Positions 16,610-23,146 of a stretch of DNA of 24,912 nucleotides are shown piece by piece. The DNA comes from a virus. Each line of letters starts with the position of its first letter. Position 1 is the first letter of the stretch. The stretch spans positions 1 through 24,912 of IMG/VR virus record IMGVR_UViG_3300010149_000165; one strand, 5' to 3'. A program made the translations under genes and the position numbers. The notes beneath the pieces were generated by a model. It had not been told where the DNA came from. It was given only the letters and a program-made list of their open reading frames with translations, and made no database searches.

Positions 16610-16933
16610 ATGCCAAACCGAAAAGAGATTGTAGAGGAGTTTCTCGACATTGTTAGACAAGAGTCTATATTAAGGTGGGGAGAAGATTTTACAGTTAAAG
16701 ATTTAGTATATCATTTAATAGAAAATGGTATAATTGCTCCTAAGTCTTTACGAAACTATATGATGTTTAGAGATTATGATAAATTTATCGTAGAAAATGA
16801 AGGTCATGTAGGTCATACTTTTATTGATATATCAGTAAGGCACGACTTAACTGAAAAGCAATGTCGAAACATTATCTACAAGCAAAGATATAAAACCGAA
16901 AAGGATTATAATATTAAGAAAGAAGAAGGTTAG
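16610..16933 (+). CDS. Hypothetical protein with a possible helix-turn-helix, 107 aa
   Basis: The mostly helical, charged product ends in a pattern (FIDISVRHDLTEKQCRNIIY, about residues 71-90) that could be a helix-turn-helix ('i..ryglt...vr.iiyk'). Its ATG directly follows the preceding stop. The last 20 bases overlap the end of the convergent resolvase gene, so late and early transcripts run into each other here. Function unknown; a late regulator is one possibility, not more than a guess. Confidence 0.55.
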   Translation: MPNRKEIVEEFLDIVRQESILRWGEDFTVKDLVYHLIENGIIAPKSLRNYMMFRDYDKFIVENEGHVGHTFIDISVRHDLTEKQCRNIIYKQRYKTEKDYNIKKEEG

Positions 16934-17294
16934 TTAGCTTATAAAACTCTATACAACCTTCATTACTCCAAATTTTTCTAGCGTATACTGTGTGTATATG
17001 TGAATCCTCCTCTAATAAGGCATCCATAAGACCTTTTAAGAGATTATCTATGTCTGGTCGCTGTTGGTGGTCAGAAAAAACCATTTGTGCTTTCTTAGCG
17101 TTGCTCCAAGACTTAGGCATTGGGATGTGAAACACGCAATATATTTCGTTACCTAACTTAAAGTTATTATCCCAAGCCCAATCTTTTATATGGTCTTTAT
17201 ATTCCCAATACTTTAATACTATTGGTCTTTTCTTCCAAGAATCAGCTCTAGTCATTCTAGGCTTTGCCATTCCTGGATAAGGGTACTTAATCAT
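16914..17294 (-). CDS. rusA: RusA-like Holliday junction resolvase
   Basis: RusA-type enzymes cut four-way junctions and resolve branched replication intermediates before packaging. The 126-residue length fits (E. coli RusA has 120). The family signature RPDIDNLLKGLMDALLEEDS gives Asp81, Asp83 and Lys87, with Asp97 the likely third acidic ligand; a short N-terminal strand (IKYPYPGMAKPRMTR) and the final strand around KIW also fit. It is the last gene of the - strand operon. Its start overlaps the preceding stop by eight bases, and its 3' end overlaps the convergent late gene by 20 bases. Confidence 0.85.
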   Translation of the reverse strand: MIKYPYPGMAKPRMTRADSWKKRPIVLKYWEYKDHIKDWAWDNNFKLGNEIYCVFHIPMPKSWSNAKKAQMVFSDHQQRPDIDNLLKGLMDALLEEDSHIHTVYARKIWSNEGCIEFYKLTNLLLS

Positions 17295-17529
17295 TTTTAG
17301 TAACCTCTTCTACTATTTTATCTAAGTCTTGTATAGGTTGCGTTAATATTTCAAGATTGTATGTGCCATCATAAACGATTCCAACTACTCTTACGTTGCT
17401 TTCTGATTCTATTTCATCTATAGTATCTTTTAAATCATTTCTTACATATAGCTGACCATTAGCGTTACCAACAACATTTAAGTCTACCATAACCCTATAC
17501 TTGCCATCATTTATAATTTCATTTGCCAT
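17287..17529 (-). CDS. Hypothetical protein, 80 aa
   Basis: A small acidic protein with alternating strand-like segments (YRVMVDLNVVG, GQLYVRND, VRVVGIVYDGTYNLEILTQP) and an acidic C-terminal helix. No family is recognised. It overlaps the gene before it by 11 bases and the resolvase start by eight, so it is translated within a compact operon. Confidence 0.55.
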   Translation of the reverse strand: MANEIINDGKYRVMVDLNVVGNANGQLYVRNDLKDTIDEIESESNVRVVGIVYDGTYNLEILTQPIQDLDKIVEEVTKND

Positions 17530-17686
17530 TTTCTAAATCTTTATTAATTTTTAAAATATAATTATACTTCTGTAAACACTTTTCATGCACTAGCTTACCA
17601 TCACTAGCTTTTCTATGACTACAGGCACAACCCTTTAAAGGCTTTTCACATTGTGGACATTCCTTTATGTTACTCTCCTTTTTCAT
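17519..17686 (-). CDS. Small Cys-rich, probably zinc-binding protein, 55 aa
   Basis: ATG 17686 to TGA 17519 encodes a product with CPQC (residues 10-13), Cys20 and Cys22 (GCACSH), His24, and the pattern 'dGklvHekCLqKY' with His35 and Cys37. The order looks like a small zinc knuckle or treble-clef domain of the kind with 'vH..C'. The start overlaps the preceding gene by 17 bases and the end overlaps the following gene by 11, matching the operon style and leaving no gap. The length and cysteine spacing make a chance ORF unlikely. Function unknown. Confidence 0.65.
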   Translation of the reverse strand: MKKESNIKECPQCEKPLKGCACSHRKASDGKLVHEKCLQKYNYILKINKDLENGK

Positions 17687-17879
17687 TTTTGTACTTATCT
17701 TTTATTTTATCTAGTATATGTTTCATCCTAGATTCTACCTCGCCATCTATATCTTTACGATAAGTCCCCCAATCACCAGGAAAAACATTTAAGCCTTTAC
17801 GTTTTTGTTTCAATTCTTTATTAGCCTGTCTTCTTCTTTCCTTGTAATCTTCAAAAGATTCATTTTTGTTTCTTTTCAT
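17670..17879 (-). CDS. Small basic hypothetical protein, 69 aa
   Basis: The product is strongly charged, with a basic N-terminal helix (ESFEDYKERRRQANKELKQK), a Gly/Trp/Tyr turn (FPGDWGTYRKD) and a Lys-rich end. 'YkeRRkqaN..Lk' followed by 'GTY' occurs in small phage early proteins. A nucleic-acid-binding or host-takeover role is possible but not shown. It overlaps both neighbouring genes. Confidence 0.55.
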   Translation of the reverse strand: MKRNKNESFEDYKERRRQANKELKQKRKGLNVFPGDWGTYRKDIDGEVESRMKHILDKIKDKYKNEKGE

Positions 17880-17946
17880 ATTCTTCTATGTTTTTTTCTA
17901 AATTGTTGAATTTTACACCAAGCAATTTAAGTATAAATCTAATCAT
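17860..17946 (-). CDS. 28-residue hypothetical peptide
   Basis: ATG 17946 shares its A with the preceding TAA stop (TAATG), the same coupling used by several confident gene pairs here. The stop lies 20 bases inside the next gene. The peptide has a hydrophobic N-terminus (MIRFILKLLGVKF) and a charged helical tail (NLEKNIEEYEKKQK), so it may be amphipathic and membrane-associated. Its position in an otherwise gapless operon supports it. Confidence 0.5.
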   Translation of the reverse strand: MIRFILKLLGVKFNNLEKNIEEYEKKQK

Positions 17947-18140
17947 TATCTTGTAGTTTTATGATTATCATCATTATTTAATGTCTCATAAATCTTTGGC
18001 TCTATATCTTTTATTTTGCGATATATAGCTCTGACATCTTTCATTACCTCTTGTCTTTTTGTTTTAGAAATATCTGTTCCTGTTACAGAGACAACCAATG
18101 AGTGTGCCTTTTCTAGTAAATTACTTGTTCTCTTTTTCAT
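17946..18140 (-). CDS. Hypothetical protein, 64 aa
   Basis: A small, basic, helical protein (LLEKAHSLVVSVTGTDISKT, then VMKDVRAIYRKIKDIEPKIY). No family is recognised. Its start lies inside the preceding gene (20-base overlap) and its stop overlaps the 28-residue peptide gene. Probably an early accessory protein. Confidence 0.5.
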   Translation of the reverse strand: MKKRTSNLLEKAHSLVVSVTGTDISKTKRQEVMKDVRAIYRKIKDIEPKIYETLNNDDNHKTTR

Positions 18141-18525
18141 TTTCTATTTCTTTTTGTAAATTAGCTAAAGCTCTCCATGCTACTTTTGCAGAATGTCTTA
18201 CACCATCTGTGTCTATTGTACCTGCATCTAATAAGTGTCTTGACAAGGCATCTAGCTCATCACCACTTTTACTTCTATCCCAGTGCAAAGGTTTATCAGG
18301 ATTGTGTTGTTCTTGACCTACAAAGCTGCATCTAGCAACTTCAAGTATTGCGTCTGGAAAGTATTTGAGTACGCCTGTATATACAGGCTTTTCTTTTCTG
18401 TCTTTGGAAACCAATCCTAGCTCCTCTTTTGACATTTTCATCTTTGGGTTTATCATATCATGTATAATTTTTAGTTTATCGTCTCTATTCCTTGTGTAGT
18501 CGTAGTAGTATTTACTTTTTTTCAT
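18121..18525 (-). CDS. dATP/dGTP diphosphohydrolase-like protein (DUF5664 type)
   Basis: Residues 46-125 follow the pattern of the 'dATP/dGTP diphosphohydrolase, N-terminal' family: 'P.y..vl.yfP.ai.eVAr...vG...hnp..pl.Wdr.ks.de.dAl.RHLl..g..D.dg.rh.A..aWraLa'. Visible marks are Gln71, His74, Trp82, Asp83, Asp89, Asp92, Arg96, His97 and His111. Relatives act on dNTPs, and MazZ of Z-genome phages is a related activity, so a role in shaping the nucleotide pool is plausible. Catalysis is not proven by sequence. The first 45 residues are basic and look flexible. It overlaps the methyltransferase-like gene by ATGA. Confidence 0.65.
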   Translation of the reverse strand: MKKSKYYYDYTRNRDDKLKIIHDMINPKMKMSKEELGLVSKDRKEKPVYTGVLKYFPDAILEVARCSFVGQEQHNPDKPLHWDRSKSGDELDALSRHLLDAGTIDTDGVRHSAKVAWRALANLQKEIENEKENK

Positions 18526-19022
18526 TTGACAAATATTAATTTTTTTGGTAATAAATTATTACAAAACCAAGCCACTCCAAAATGGGGAGAGCCCTTACCA
18601 GTAAAGTCAATTCTTTTGTTTAATACTAATAACTCTATTCCATACATATCAAATAACTCACCCCTCTTTTTCCCTTGTATTGAAGAGACTGGTAATAGTA
18701 ATGCAAAAGGTTTGTTTATGTTATAGCATCTTTGAATAAAGTTATCTTTTTTTGAGTATGGTGGATTAGTTAAAACAACATCAACTTCACTTGGTATATC
18801 ATCTAGTAAAAAATCTTTTCCTTTACTAGCGATACAATAAAATCCATTACTAATTAAAAAATCAACAATATTAGAGCTAATATTACTTGTGCAGTCATAA
18901 TAGGTCAAAGTCTTATCTAAATATGGTAACAAAGGTAAAACAGCCTCAATAGGAGTGTAACATTCATCAGAATGTAAATTGTTTCCAGTTATCTTTAACA
19001 TATTAATATTACTACTTGCCAT
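18522..19022 (-). CDS. NPPY methyltransferase-like protein
   Basis: The 166-residue product resembles a phage family annotated as DNA adenine methyltransferase: CYTP near residue 21, a motif I-like turn at 41-52 (YYDCTSNISSNI), the motif IV NPPY (86-89), and PFALLLP and FGVAWFC further on. NPPY is the catalytic motif of N6-adenine and N4-cytosine methyltransferases. Motif I lacks the usual Gly-rich AdoMet loop (Thr-Ser-Asn-Ile-Ser instead), and no target-recognition domain is present. It could be a minimal or divergent methyltransferase, or a catalytically dead relative. It follows an unknown gene after 17 bases. Confidence 0.65.
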   Translation of the reverse strand: MASSNINMLKITGNNLHSDECYTPIEAVLPLLPYLDKTLTYYDCTSNISSNIVDFLISNGFYCIASKGKDFLLDDIPSEVDVVLTNPPYSKKDNFIQRCYNINKPFALLLPVSSIQGKKRGELFDMYGIELLVLNKRIDFTGKGSPHFGVAWFCNNLLPKKLIFVK

Positions 19023-19039
19023 TATAATGTTTGTTATGT

Positions 19040-19285
19040 TTAGTAGTTTGTAAATCCATATTGACCTTCTATAATGTAATCTTTAATTTTAATATCAACT
19101 TCATTTTCTTTCTTGCCAATTTGCTTTAAAACTTTTTGCTTAATATGTTCAAGTATTTCTTCTTTATTTTCTGACAAAGCAAAGGTATCAATATAACCAG
19201 TTTTTATTTTAGCTTTTATGTAACTGCTAGTTTTCGAGTTTCTATACTCGAACTTTACTAATACTCTGTATATTGGTTTTGGCAT
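19040..19285 (-). CDS. Hypothetical protein, 81 aa
   Basis: A basic protein with strand-like repeats (YRVLVKFEYRNSKTSSYIKA) and an amphipathic helix (NKEEILEHIKQKVLKQIGKK), then two short strands. No family is recognised. It starts three bases after the small membrane protein gene, in the same transcript. Confidence 0.55.
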   Translation of the reverse strand: MPKPIYRVLVKFEYRNSKTSSYIKAKIKTGYIDTFALSENKEEILEHIKQKVLKQIGKKENEVDIKIKDYIIEGQYGFTNY

Positions 19286-19288
19286 AAA

Positions 19289-19471
19289 TTATCTATCTGG
19301 ATATTTATCTTGAAATTGTTTTAAAAAATTAAAATATTCAGTTCTAAAATAATTTAATTCTTTTTCAAGTATTTCAATTTCTTTTCTAGTTCTATATAAA
19401 ACTATTGCAGAACCTATTAATAAACCTGCCAACATTGAGGTAGCTATAGCTATTATTGGAATATAAATCAT
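19289..19471 (-). CDS. Small membrane protein with coiled coil, 60 aa
   Basis: One hydrophobic span at the N-terminus (IPIIAIATSMLAGLLIGSAIV, about residues 4-24) is followed by a basic stop-transfer (RTRKE) and a charged coiled coil ending in DKYPDR. This gives an N-out/C-in single-span topology, like a spanin or small anchor, but it lies in the early operon. ATG 19471 is preferred; a TTG at 19477 lies inside the -7 element. The promoter element ends three bases before the ATG, so the mRNA would be leaderless. Function unknown. Confidence 0.6.
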   Translation of the reverse strand: MIYIPIIAIATSMLAGLLIGSAIVLYRTRKEIEILEKELNYFRTEYFNFLKQFQDKYPDR

Positions 19472-19474
19472 ATA

Positions 19475-19506
19475 CAATGTAACAAAAAGTTTTTCATAAA
19501 AACAAA
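19475..19506 (-). promoter_or_regulatory. Putative internal early promoter
   Basis: On the - strand, TTTG (19506-19503), 21 bases, then TACATTG (19481-19475) lies between the primase-helicase stop and ATG 19471. The element recurs with the same spacing before 24520, and the stretch GTTACATTGTAT is identical at both. It would give the downstream genes a second transcript. Confidence 0.65.
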
Positions 19507-21204
19507 TTATATAAGCGATTGTTGCTCTAATTTTAAATATGAATTATTATTTTCATGTTCACCAATCTCAATGTACCTACCATTCTGTATGTTATATTTA
19601 AACTCTGCTTCTCCTAATTCACCTATGTGTCTAAACTTAACTTTTTGTACAAAAACTTTTGTTGTACTGTTTTCAAAATCTCTATATATTGATAAACCAT
19701 TATCTACTTGATTGTAAAAATTAGCACTACCTGCAATGTCATATAATGTTGGCACTTCATATAGTTTGTTATCTTGTTTAGCCATTTTGCGTGGATGTGC
19801 TACAAGAAATATATGTATGTCATATTTTTGTTTAAATATTGTTAGCTTAGTAAGAAACTTATTAATGAAATTAGTTTCGCTATCAGAACCTAAATTAGCA
19901 TCTATTTTATTATATGGGTCTATAACTAGGGCGTTTATACCATATCGTCTAATTAATCCTTTAGCTGCGTTTAAAATAGCATCTATGGTGTAAACATCGC
20001 TATCTGGTCTTATCCAATAAAAGTGTCTTGATATAAAGTCTTTTGCTGTACCAAGCTCATGTTTACTCATTCTGTTAAATTTAGTTTCTTTGCGAAATGA
20101 CTTACCAATCAGCTTTTCAGCTAAAACAGAAAAGTGCAACTGCATAGGATAATGTTCAGGACTAAACACGCCAAACTTCCAATCATGCTGTGTAGCTAGT
20201 TTCATACACAAGTGTTCTAAAAAATTACTTTTACCATGTGTTGGTATACCTGTAACTACAGTTAATTGTGAAGACGCAAAGCTAAATAATTTATCAAACT
20301 TGCTATGACCAATTAGTTTACCTCTTTGTAATCCTGTTTCGTACAAAGAGTCTATATCTATGTCAAATTCTTTAACACTTAAAACACCTTCTAACGGATA
20401 TGGCTGTGATTTAACTATACATTCTTTTACAACATCAATGTTGTTTTTGACTAAGACATCATTAATGTCTTTACAATCGTTAGGATAGCTTACTCTATAA
20501 CAAATATCTCTGCCTAGTCTTCTTGACAATTCTTCTTGTAGCTTTAAACCTGGCTCATCATTATCAACTGCTATATATATTTTTTCTATATTTTCTGGAA
20601 AATCTTTAAGGTAATCCATTTTTAAATTACTAGCACCATTAGGAACAGATACGCAGTTTTTATAACCTGCTTCGTATAATGCTAATTTATCCATTTCTCC
20701 TTCGACTATTATAGCTTCTTTTTTGCCAATTAAATCATCTAAGCCATACATAATTCTTTCAGCATCTTTTACTAGTTTAAAGTTTTTAGCACCATCTCTG
20801 TATTTAATATTTACTAAAGAACTATCTCTATAGTATTTAAACTGTATAGTTGTAACTTCTTTATTCACCTGTGGCATATATTCTAAACCTTCAGCGACCC
20901 TGTTGCTTATAAGTGTTTGTTTTGTGATACCTCTACTGGCAAACCAATTTAAAAATTTATCTGTATAATTATAAGAATCATTAGTATTGGTTGGAACTTT
21001 ATATACTATTTCTTTCATAAAATTATTATTAATTTTTAAACCACCATGCCATCCACAATTATGACAATTCCATATGCCTTCGTCTATGTTTACGGATAAA
21101 CAGGGGTCTGATTTCTTTTTTCTTTCGTGTGAGCATTTTGGACACTTAGTTTTAACTTGTCCATTTATCTTTTTTACTTCAATGCCATAATCTAAAAAAC
21201 TCAT
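19507..21204 (-). CDS. Primase-helicase (T7 gp4-like)
   Basis: It combines primer synthesis and DNA unwinding at the fork. The zinc finger uses Cys21, Cys24, Cys47 and Cys50. The Toprim fold shows VEGEMD (167-172, Glu168/Glu170) and IAVDND (211-216, Asp214/Asp216). The RecA-like helicase shows Walker A GIPTHGKS (319-326, Lys325), Walker B ALVIDP (Asp429), LVAHPRK (His470) and an NQVDNG segment near 498. At 565 aa it matches T7 gp4 in size and order. It is coupled to the initiator gene through a TAATG overlap. A separate polymerase gene is not visible in the window. Confidence 0.93.
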   Translation of the reverse strand: MSFLDYGIEVKKINGQVKTKCPKCSHERKKKSDPCLSVNIDEGIWNCHNCGWHGGLKINNNFMKEIVYKVPTNTNDSYNYTDKFLNWFASRGITKQTLISNRVAEGLEYMPQVNKEVTTIQFKYYRDSSLVNIKYRDGAKNFKLVKDAERIMYGLDDLIGKKEAIIVEGEMDKLALYEAGYKNCVSVPNGASNLKMDYLKDFPENIEKIYIAVDNDEPGLKLQEELSRRLGRDICYRVSYPNDCKDINDVLVKNNIDVVKECIVKSQPYPLEGVLSVKEFDIDIDSLYETGLQRGKLIGHSKFDKLFSFASSQLTVVTGIPTHGKSNFLEHLCMKLATQHDWKFGVFSPEHYPMQLHFSVLAEKLIGKSFRKETKFNRMSKHELGTAKDFISRHFYWIRPDSDVYTIDAILNAAKGLIRRYGINALVIDPYNKIDANLGSDSETNFINKFLTKLTIFKQKYDIHIFLVAHPRKMAKQDNKLYEVPTLYDIAGSANFYNQVDNGLSIYRDFENSTTKVFVQKVKFRHIGELGEAEFKYNIQNGRYIEIGEHENNNSYLKLEQQSLI

Positions 21205-21842
21205 TAAAATACCATATTTGTAAAGCCATTACCTGTAAAGCCTTGATTACTATTATCAATTATTTCATCATCCCAACAACCTTGATTAAGCCAAGTGCTT
21301 GGGTGTTTTTTGTATTTTATATCTACAATAGAATTAGAATATTCTTTTGCCTTAGTAACACACTTTTTGCAAATTTCAATATCTAACTTAATAAATTTAT
21401 CATAACACAGCTTTCTGCTTTTCTTGTAATTATATGCCTCCCAAAACTTTTCAAACAATTCTTTCTTTTCATTTATATTATTACTATTTATAGTATTATG
21501 CTTAACATTTTTGTTAAGGGGGGTATTAACATTTTTGTTAAGGGGGTCTAAACATTTTTGTGAATCAACTAGAGTAATCTTTCTTTTATCTACGTTCTTT
21601 TTTTCTTTAACTAAATGTATTTTTATAAAACCATTTATAGATAAGTTTTTTATATTTCTACTTATGCTATTAGGATGTTTTTTAAACAGCTTACTAAAGT
21701 AATCATTACTTGCCCAACAGTAACCCTTTTGATTACATAAGGCAGTTATTTCAGCGTATAGTAGTTTTTCTGTAGAATTAACTTTATCGCTATATCTTAT
21801 ATTAGCTGGTATTATTGCGTAATAGTTAGGTTGATTTGTCAT
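21204..21842 (-). CDS. Winged-helix replication initiator-like protein
   Basis: Residues 18-92 have the pattern of the winged-helix domain of phage initiators and replisome organisers: STEKLLYAEITALCNQKGYC, then ASNDYFSKLF, then NSISRNIKNLSINGFIKIHL. A polar linker (96-125) with a repeated LNKNV follows, then a C-terminal domain (FEKFWEAYNYKKSRKLCYDK, HPSTWLNQGCWDDE) seen in initiators and helicase loaders next to DnaB-type helicases. It stands directly before the primase-helicase, as lambda O/P-like genes do. The linker DNA carries tandem palindromes listed separately, so origin binding within its own gene is likely. Initiator identity is inferred from domain order and position. Confidence 0.7.
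   Translation of the reverse strand: MTNQPNYYAIIPANIRYSDKVNSTEKLLYAEITALCNQKGYCWASNDYFSKLFKKHPNSISRNIKNLSINGFIKIHLVKEKKNVDKRKITLVDSQKCLDPLNKNVNTPLNKNVKHNTINSNNINEKKELFEKFWEAYNYKKSRKLCYDKFIKLDIEICKKCVTKAKEYSNSIVDIKYKKHPSTWLNQGCWDDEIIDNSNQGFTGNGFTNMVF
21501..21562 (-). repeat. Tandem palindromes inside the initiator gene (candidate origin iterons)
   Basis: TTAACATTTTTGTTAA occurs at 21502-21517 and again at 21526-21541, each a perfect inverted repeat (TTAACA/TGTTAA, 4-base loop). Each is followed on the + strand by a run of five or six G and a T. A degenerate third copy (TAAACATTTTTGTG) begins at 21549. Spacing is 24 and then 23 bases, and the flanks are A+T-rich. Iterons within the linker region of the initiator gene are the lambda O arrangement. 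Confidence 0.7.
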
Positions 21843-21859
21843 ATTAGTTTTAGATTATA

Positions 21860-21892
21860 AAAGGGAGAGCAAAAAATATTCACCCTCCCTTT
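21860..21892 (-). other. Hairpin between the SSB-like and initiator genes
   Basis: AAAGGGAG and CTCCCTTT form an 8-bp stem around a 17-base loop, just after the SSB-like stop and before the initiator start. On the - strand it is followed by a short T run (TTTTATAATC), so it could be a weak terminator or attenuator. That would let the SSB-like protein be made in excess over the initiator and helicase. Confidence 0.45.
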
Positions 21893-21900
21893 AAGTTAAT

Positions 21901-22167
21901 TTAAAATGGTAAGTCATCTTCTGACCCCACTTCTACAGCTTTTTTCTTAGTAGGCTTCCAAGTGTCTACATAAGAGTAGTGAGTAACACCTGTTTCTGAT
22001 GCCTCTTTTCTTCTAGCAACAATTAAATTAACCCAACCATCAGTGTTTAGAGTTTTTAGTTGTTCAACTAAATCATCTACTTTGATGCTAAGTTTTAATT
22101 GTGTACCACCATTATCAAAAGATTTCTCCTTAATAATCATTCCATTTACATACTGTTTTTCTGACAT
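21901..22167 (-). CDS. SSB-like ssDNA-binding protein, 88 aa
   Basis: The product opens with an OB-like strand pattern (YVNGMIIKEKSFDNGGTQLK, then LSIKVDDLVEQLK, then GWVNLIVARRKE), has a central THYSYVDTWKP, and ends in an acidic tip, SEDDLPF. An acidic tail ending in (D)DLPF is the hallmark of single-stranded DNA-binding proteins that recruit partners through their C-terminus. It is half the length of E. coli SSB, as in some phage relatives. It lies upstream of the initiator and helicase genes with a hairpin after it. A ssDNA-binding role is inferred from tail and context. Confidence 0.65.
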   Translation of the reverse strand: MSEKQYVNGMIIKEKSFDNGGTQLKLSIKVDDLVEQLKTLNTDGWVNLIVARRKEASETGVTHYSYVDTWKPTKKKAVEVGSEDDLPF

Positions 22168-22209
22168 TTTTAAATAATTTTAATTAATAATTAGTTTGCT
22201 TATTTTTAA

Positions 22210-22629
22210 TTACATTTCAACAAAAGTGCTTTTATATTTATCTATTGTGTCTTGCATAATTAATAATTCTTTTTCCATTGCTTTTACTGTTCTTACTCTA
22301 TGTGTAGTATAATGTTCAAGGTTACAATATTCATATAGCTTTTTATAACCTGTTTGATATAATAAATTTTCTGTGTGTTTTCTTTTATAATGTAGTATTG
22401 TTGCGTGGTCTCTATTAATAATTTCACCTGCTCTTGTTAAACTACAACCTATTTCATTTAACATTATGCCTAAAACACTTCTTGCTAAAACATATTCTTG
22501 CACTCTTGTTTTTGACCTAATTGCTTCTAATGTCAAGCCACTGCACATTATCACTGCACCACACACAACCTGTTCTTCTATAGTTAATTTTAAATCTTTA
22601 TATTCAGCTATTTGTAACATATCGTTCAT
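22210..22629 (-). CDS. Stand-alone DnaA domain IV-like DNA-binding protein
   Basis: Residues 35-90 resemble the C-terminal domain of DnaA: 'IRSKtRvqeyVLARsVLgimLNeig.SLtrAGeIInRDHATILHyKRKH'. The signature RDHATILHYKRK (73-84) corresponds to the GGRDHTTVLHA signature that reads DnaA boxes. The AAA+ domain is absent (139 aa in all), so the protein cannot act as a full DnaA. It may bind DnaA boxes of phage or host to steer or block initiation. ATG 22629 overlaps the preceding gene by 26 bases; the ATG at 22620 is an alternative. Confidence 0.75.
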   Translation of the reverse strand: MNDMLQIAEYKDLKLTIEEQVVCGAVIMCSGLTLEAIRSKTRVQEYVLARSVLGIMLNEIGCSLTRAGEIINRDHATILHYKRKHTENLLYQTGYKKLYEYCNLEHYTTHRVRTVKAMEKELLIMQDTIDKYKSTFVEM

Positions 22630-23146
22630 CGCTTAATTTTTTTGCTTTACTTAATAATTGTATTAATTCATTTTTGCTTAAATTATCTTTTAAATATTTT
22701 AGAGCAGCTATAAATCTTGTCTTGTTATTTTTATGCTTTAAAAACATTGGTTCTTCATTGTTTAATGTGTCATTTATATCTAAACCAACTTTATCAAAAC
22801 ACAGTTGTAAATACTTTGTCCTTACGTTTGACCTGTGTATTTTTTCACCTAAAAAACCTAACGCATCCCAACATAACTTATCTATGTTATAATAAAATAC
22901 AGGGTTATCACACCATAATTCTAAAGGTACAGATTTAAAAAAATCAATAAAATAATCTATAGGAATATGATTATTTATACCTATAGGTATTATTGTTGGT
23001 ATACTGTTTTTACTTATTCTAACGACTTCTCTTATTCTCTGCCAGTTATTAAAATATCCCTCTTCTCTGCATCTGCTTAAATTGGTCTCTAGGGTCTTTA
23101 GGGCAATCGTTCTCATAGAGATGTCTAATGATTTCTTCTGCGTCAT
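22604..23146 (-). CDS. Hypothetical protein, 180 aa, long overlap with upstream gene
   Basis: The helical, basic protein has a clear core (LWCDNPVFYYNIDKLCWDAL, then GEKIHRSNVRTKYLQLCFDK) but no motif I recognise. Start choices are ATG 23146 and ATG 23116; either one gives a 98- or 68-base overlap with the preceding gene, since no later ATG exists before residue 130. The context of DnaA-like, annealing and initiator genes suggests a replication accessory role. The overlap could mark a re-initiation site or an internal shift. Confidence 0.5.
   Translation of the reverse strand: MTQKKSLDISMRTIALKTLETNLSRCREEGYFNNWQRIREVVRISKNSIPTIIPIGINNHIPIDYFIDFFKSVPLELWCDNPVFYYNIDKLCWDALGFLGEKIHRSNVRTKYLQLCFDKVGLDINDTLNNEEPMFLKHKNNKTRFIAALKYLKDNLSKNELIQLLSKAKKLSDERYVTNS

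Noticed and set aside
18098-18316. + strand 72-residue ORF and similar + strand ORFs at 18526, 19736, 21511, 22674 and 23897
   Set aside because: They lie antisense to confident operon genes and give Cys/Phe/Ser-rich products without recognisable pattern.
18636-18650. Another TTCCATA copy
   Set aside because: Within the methyltransferase-like gene, with no TATATT 20 bases downstream and no + strand gene following, so not a promoter of the late class.
21501-21562. CRISPR-like array
   Set aside because: Only two full copies and one degenerate copy, with 7-8-base intervals that are too short to be spacers and no cas genes. It is better read as iteron-like palindromes in a coding region.
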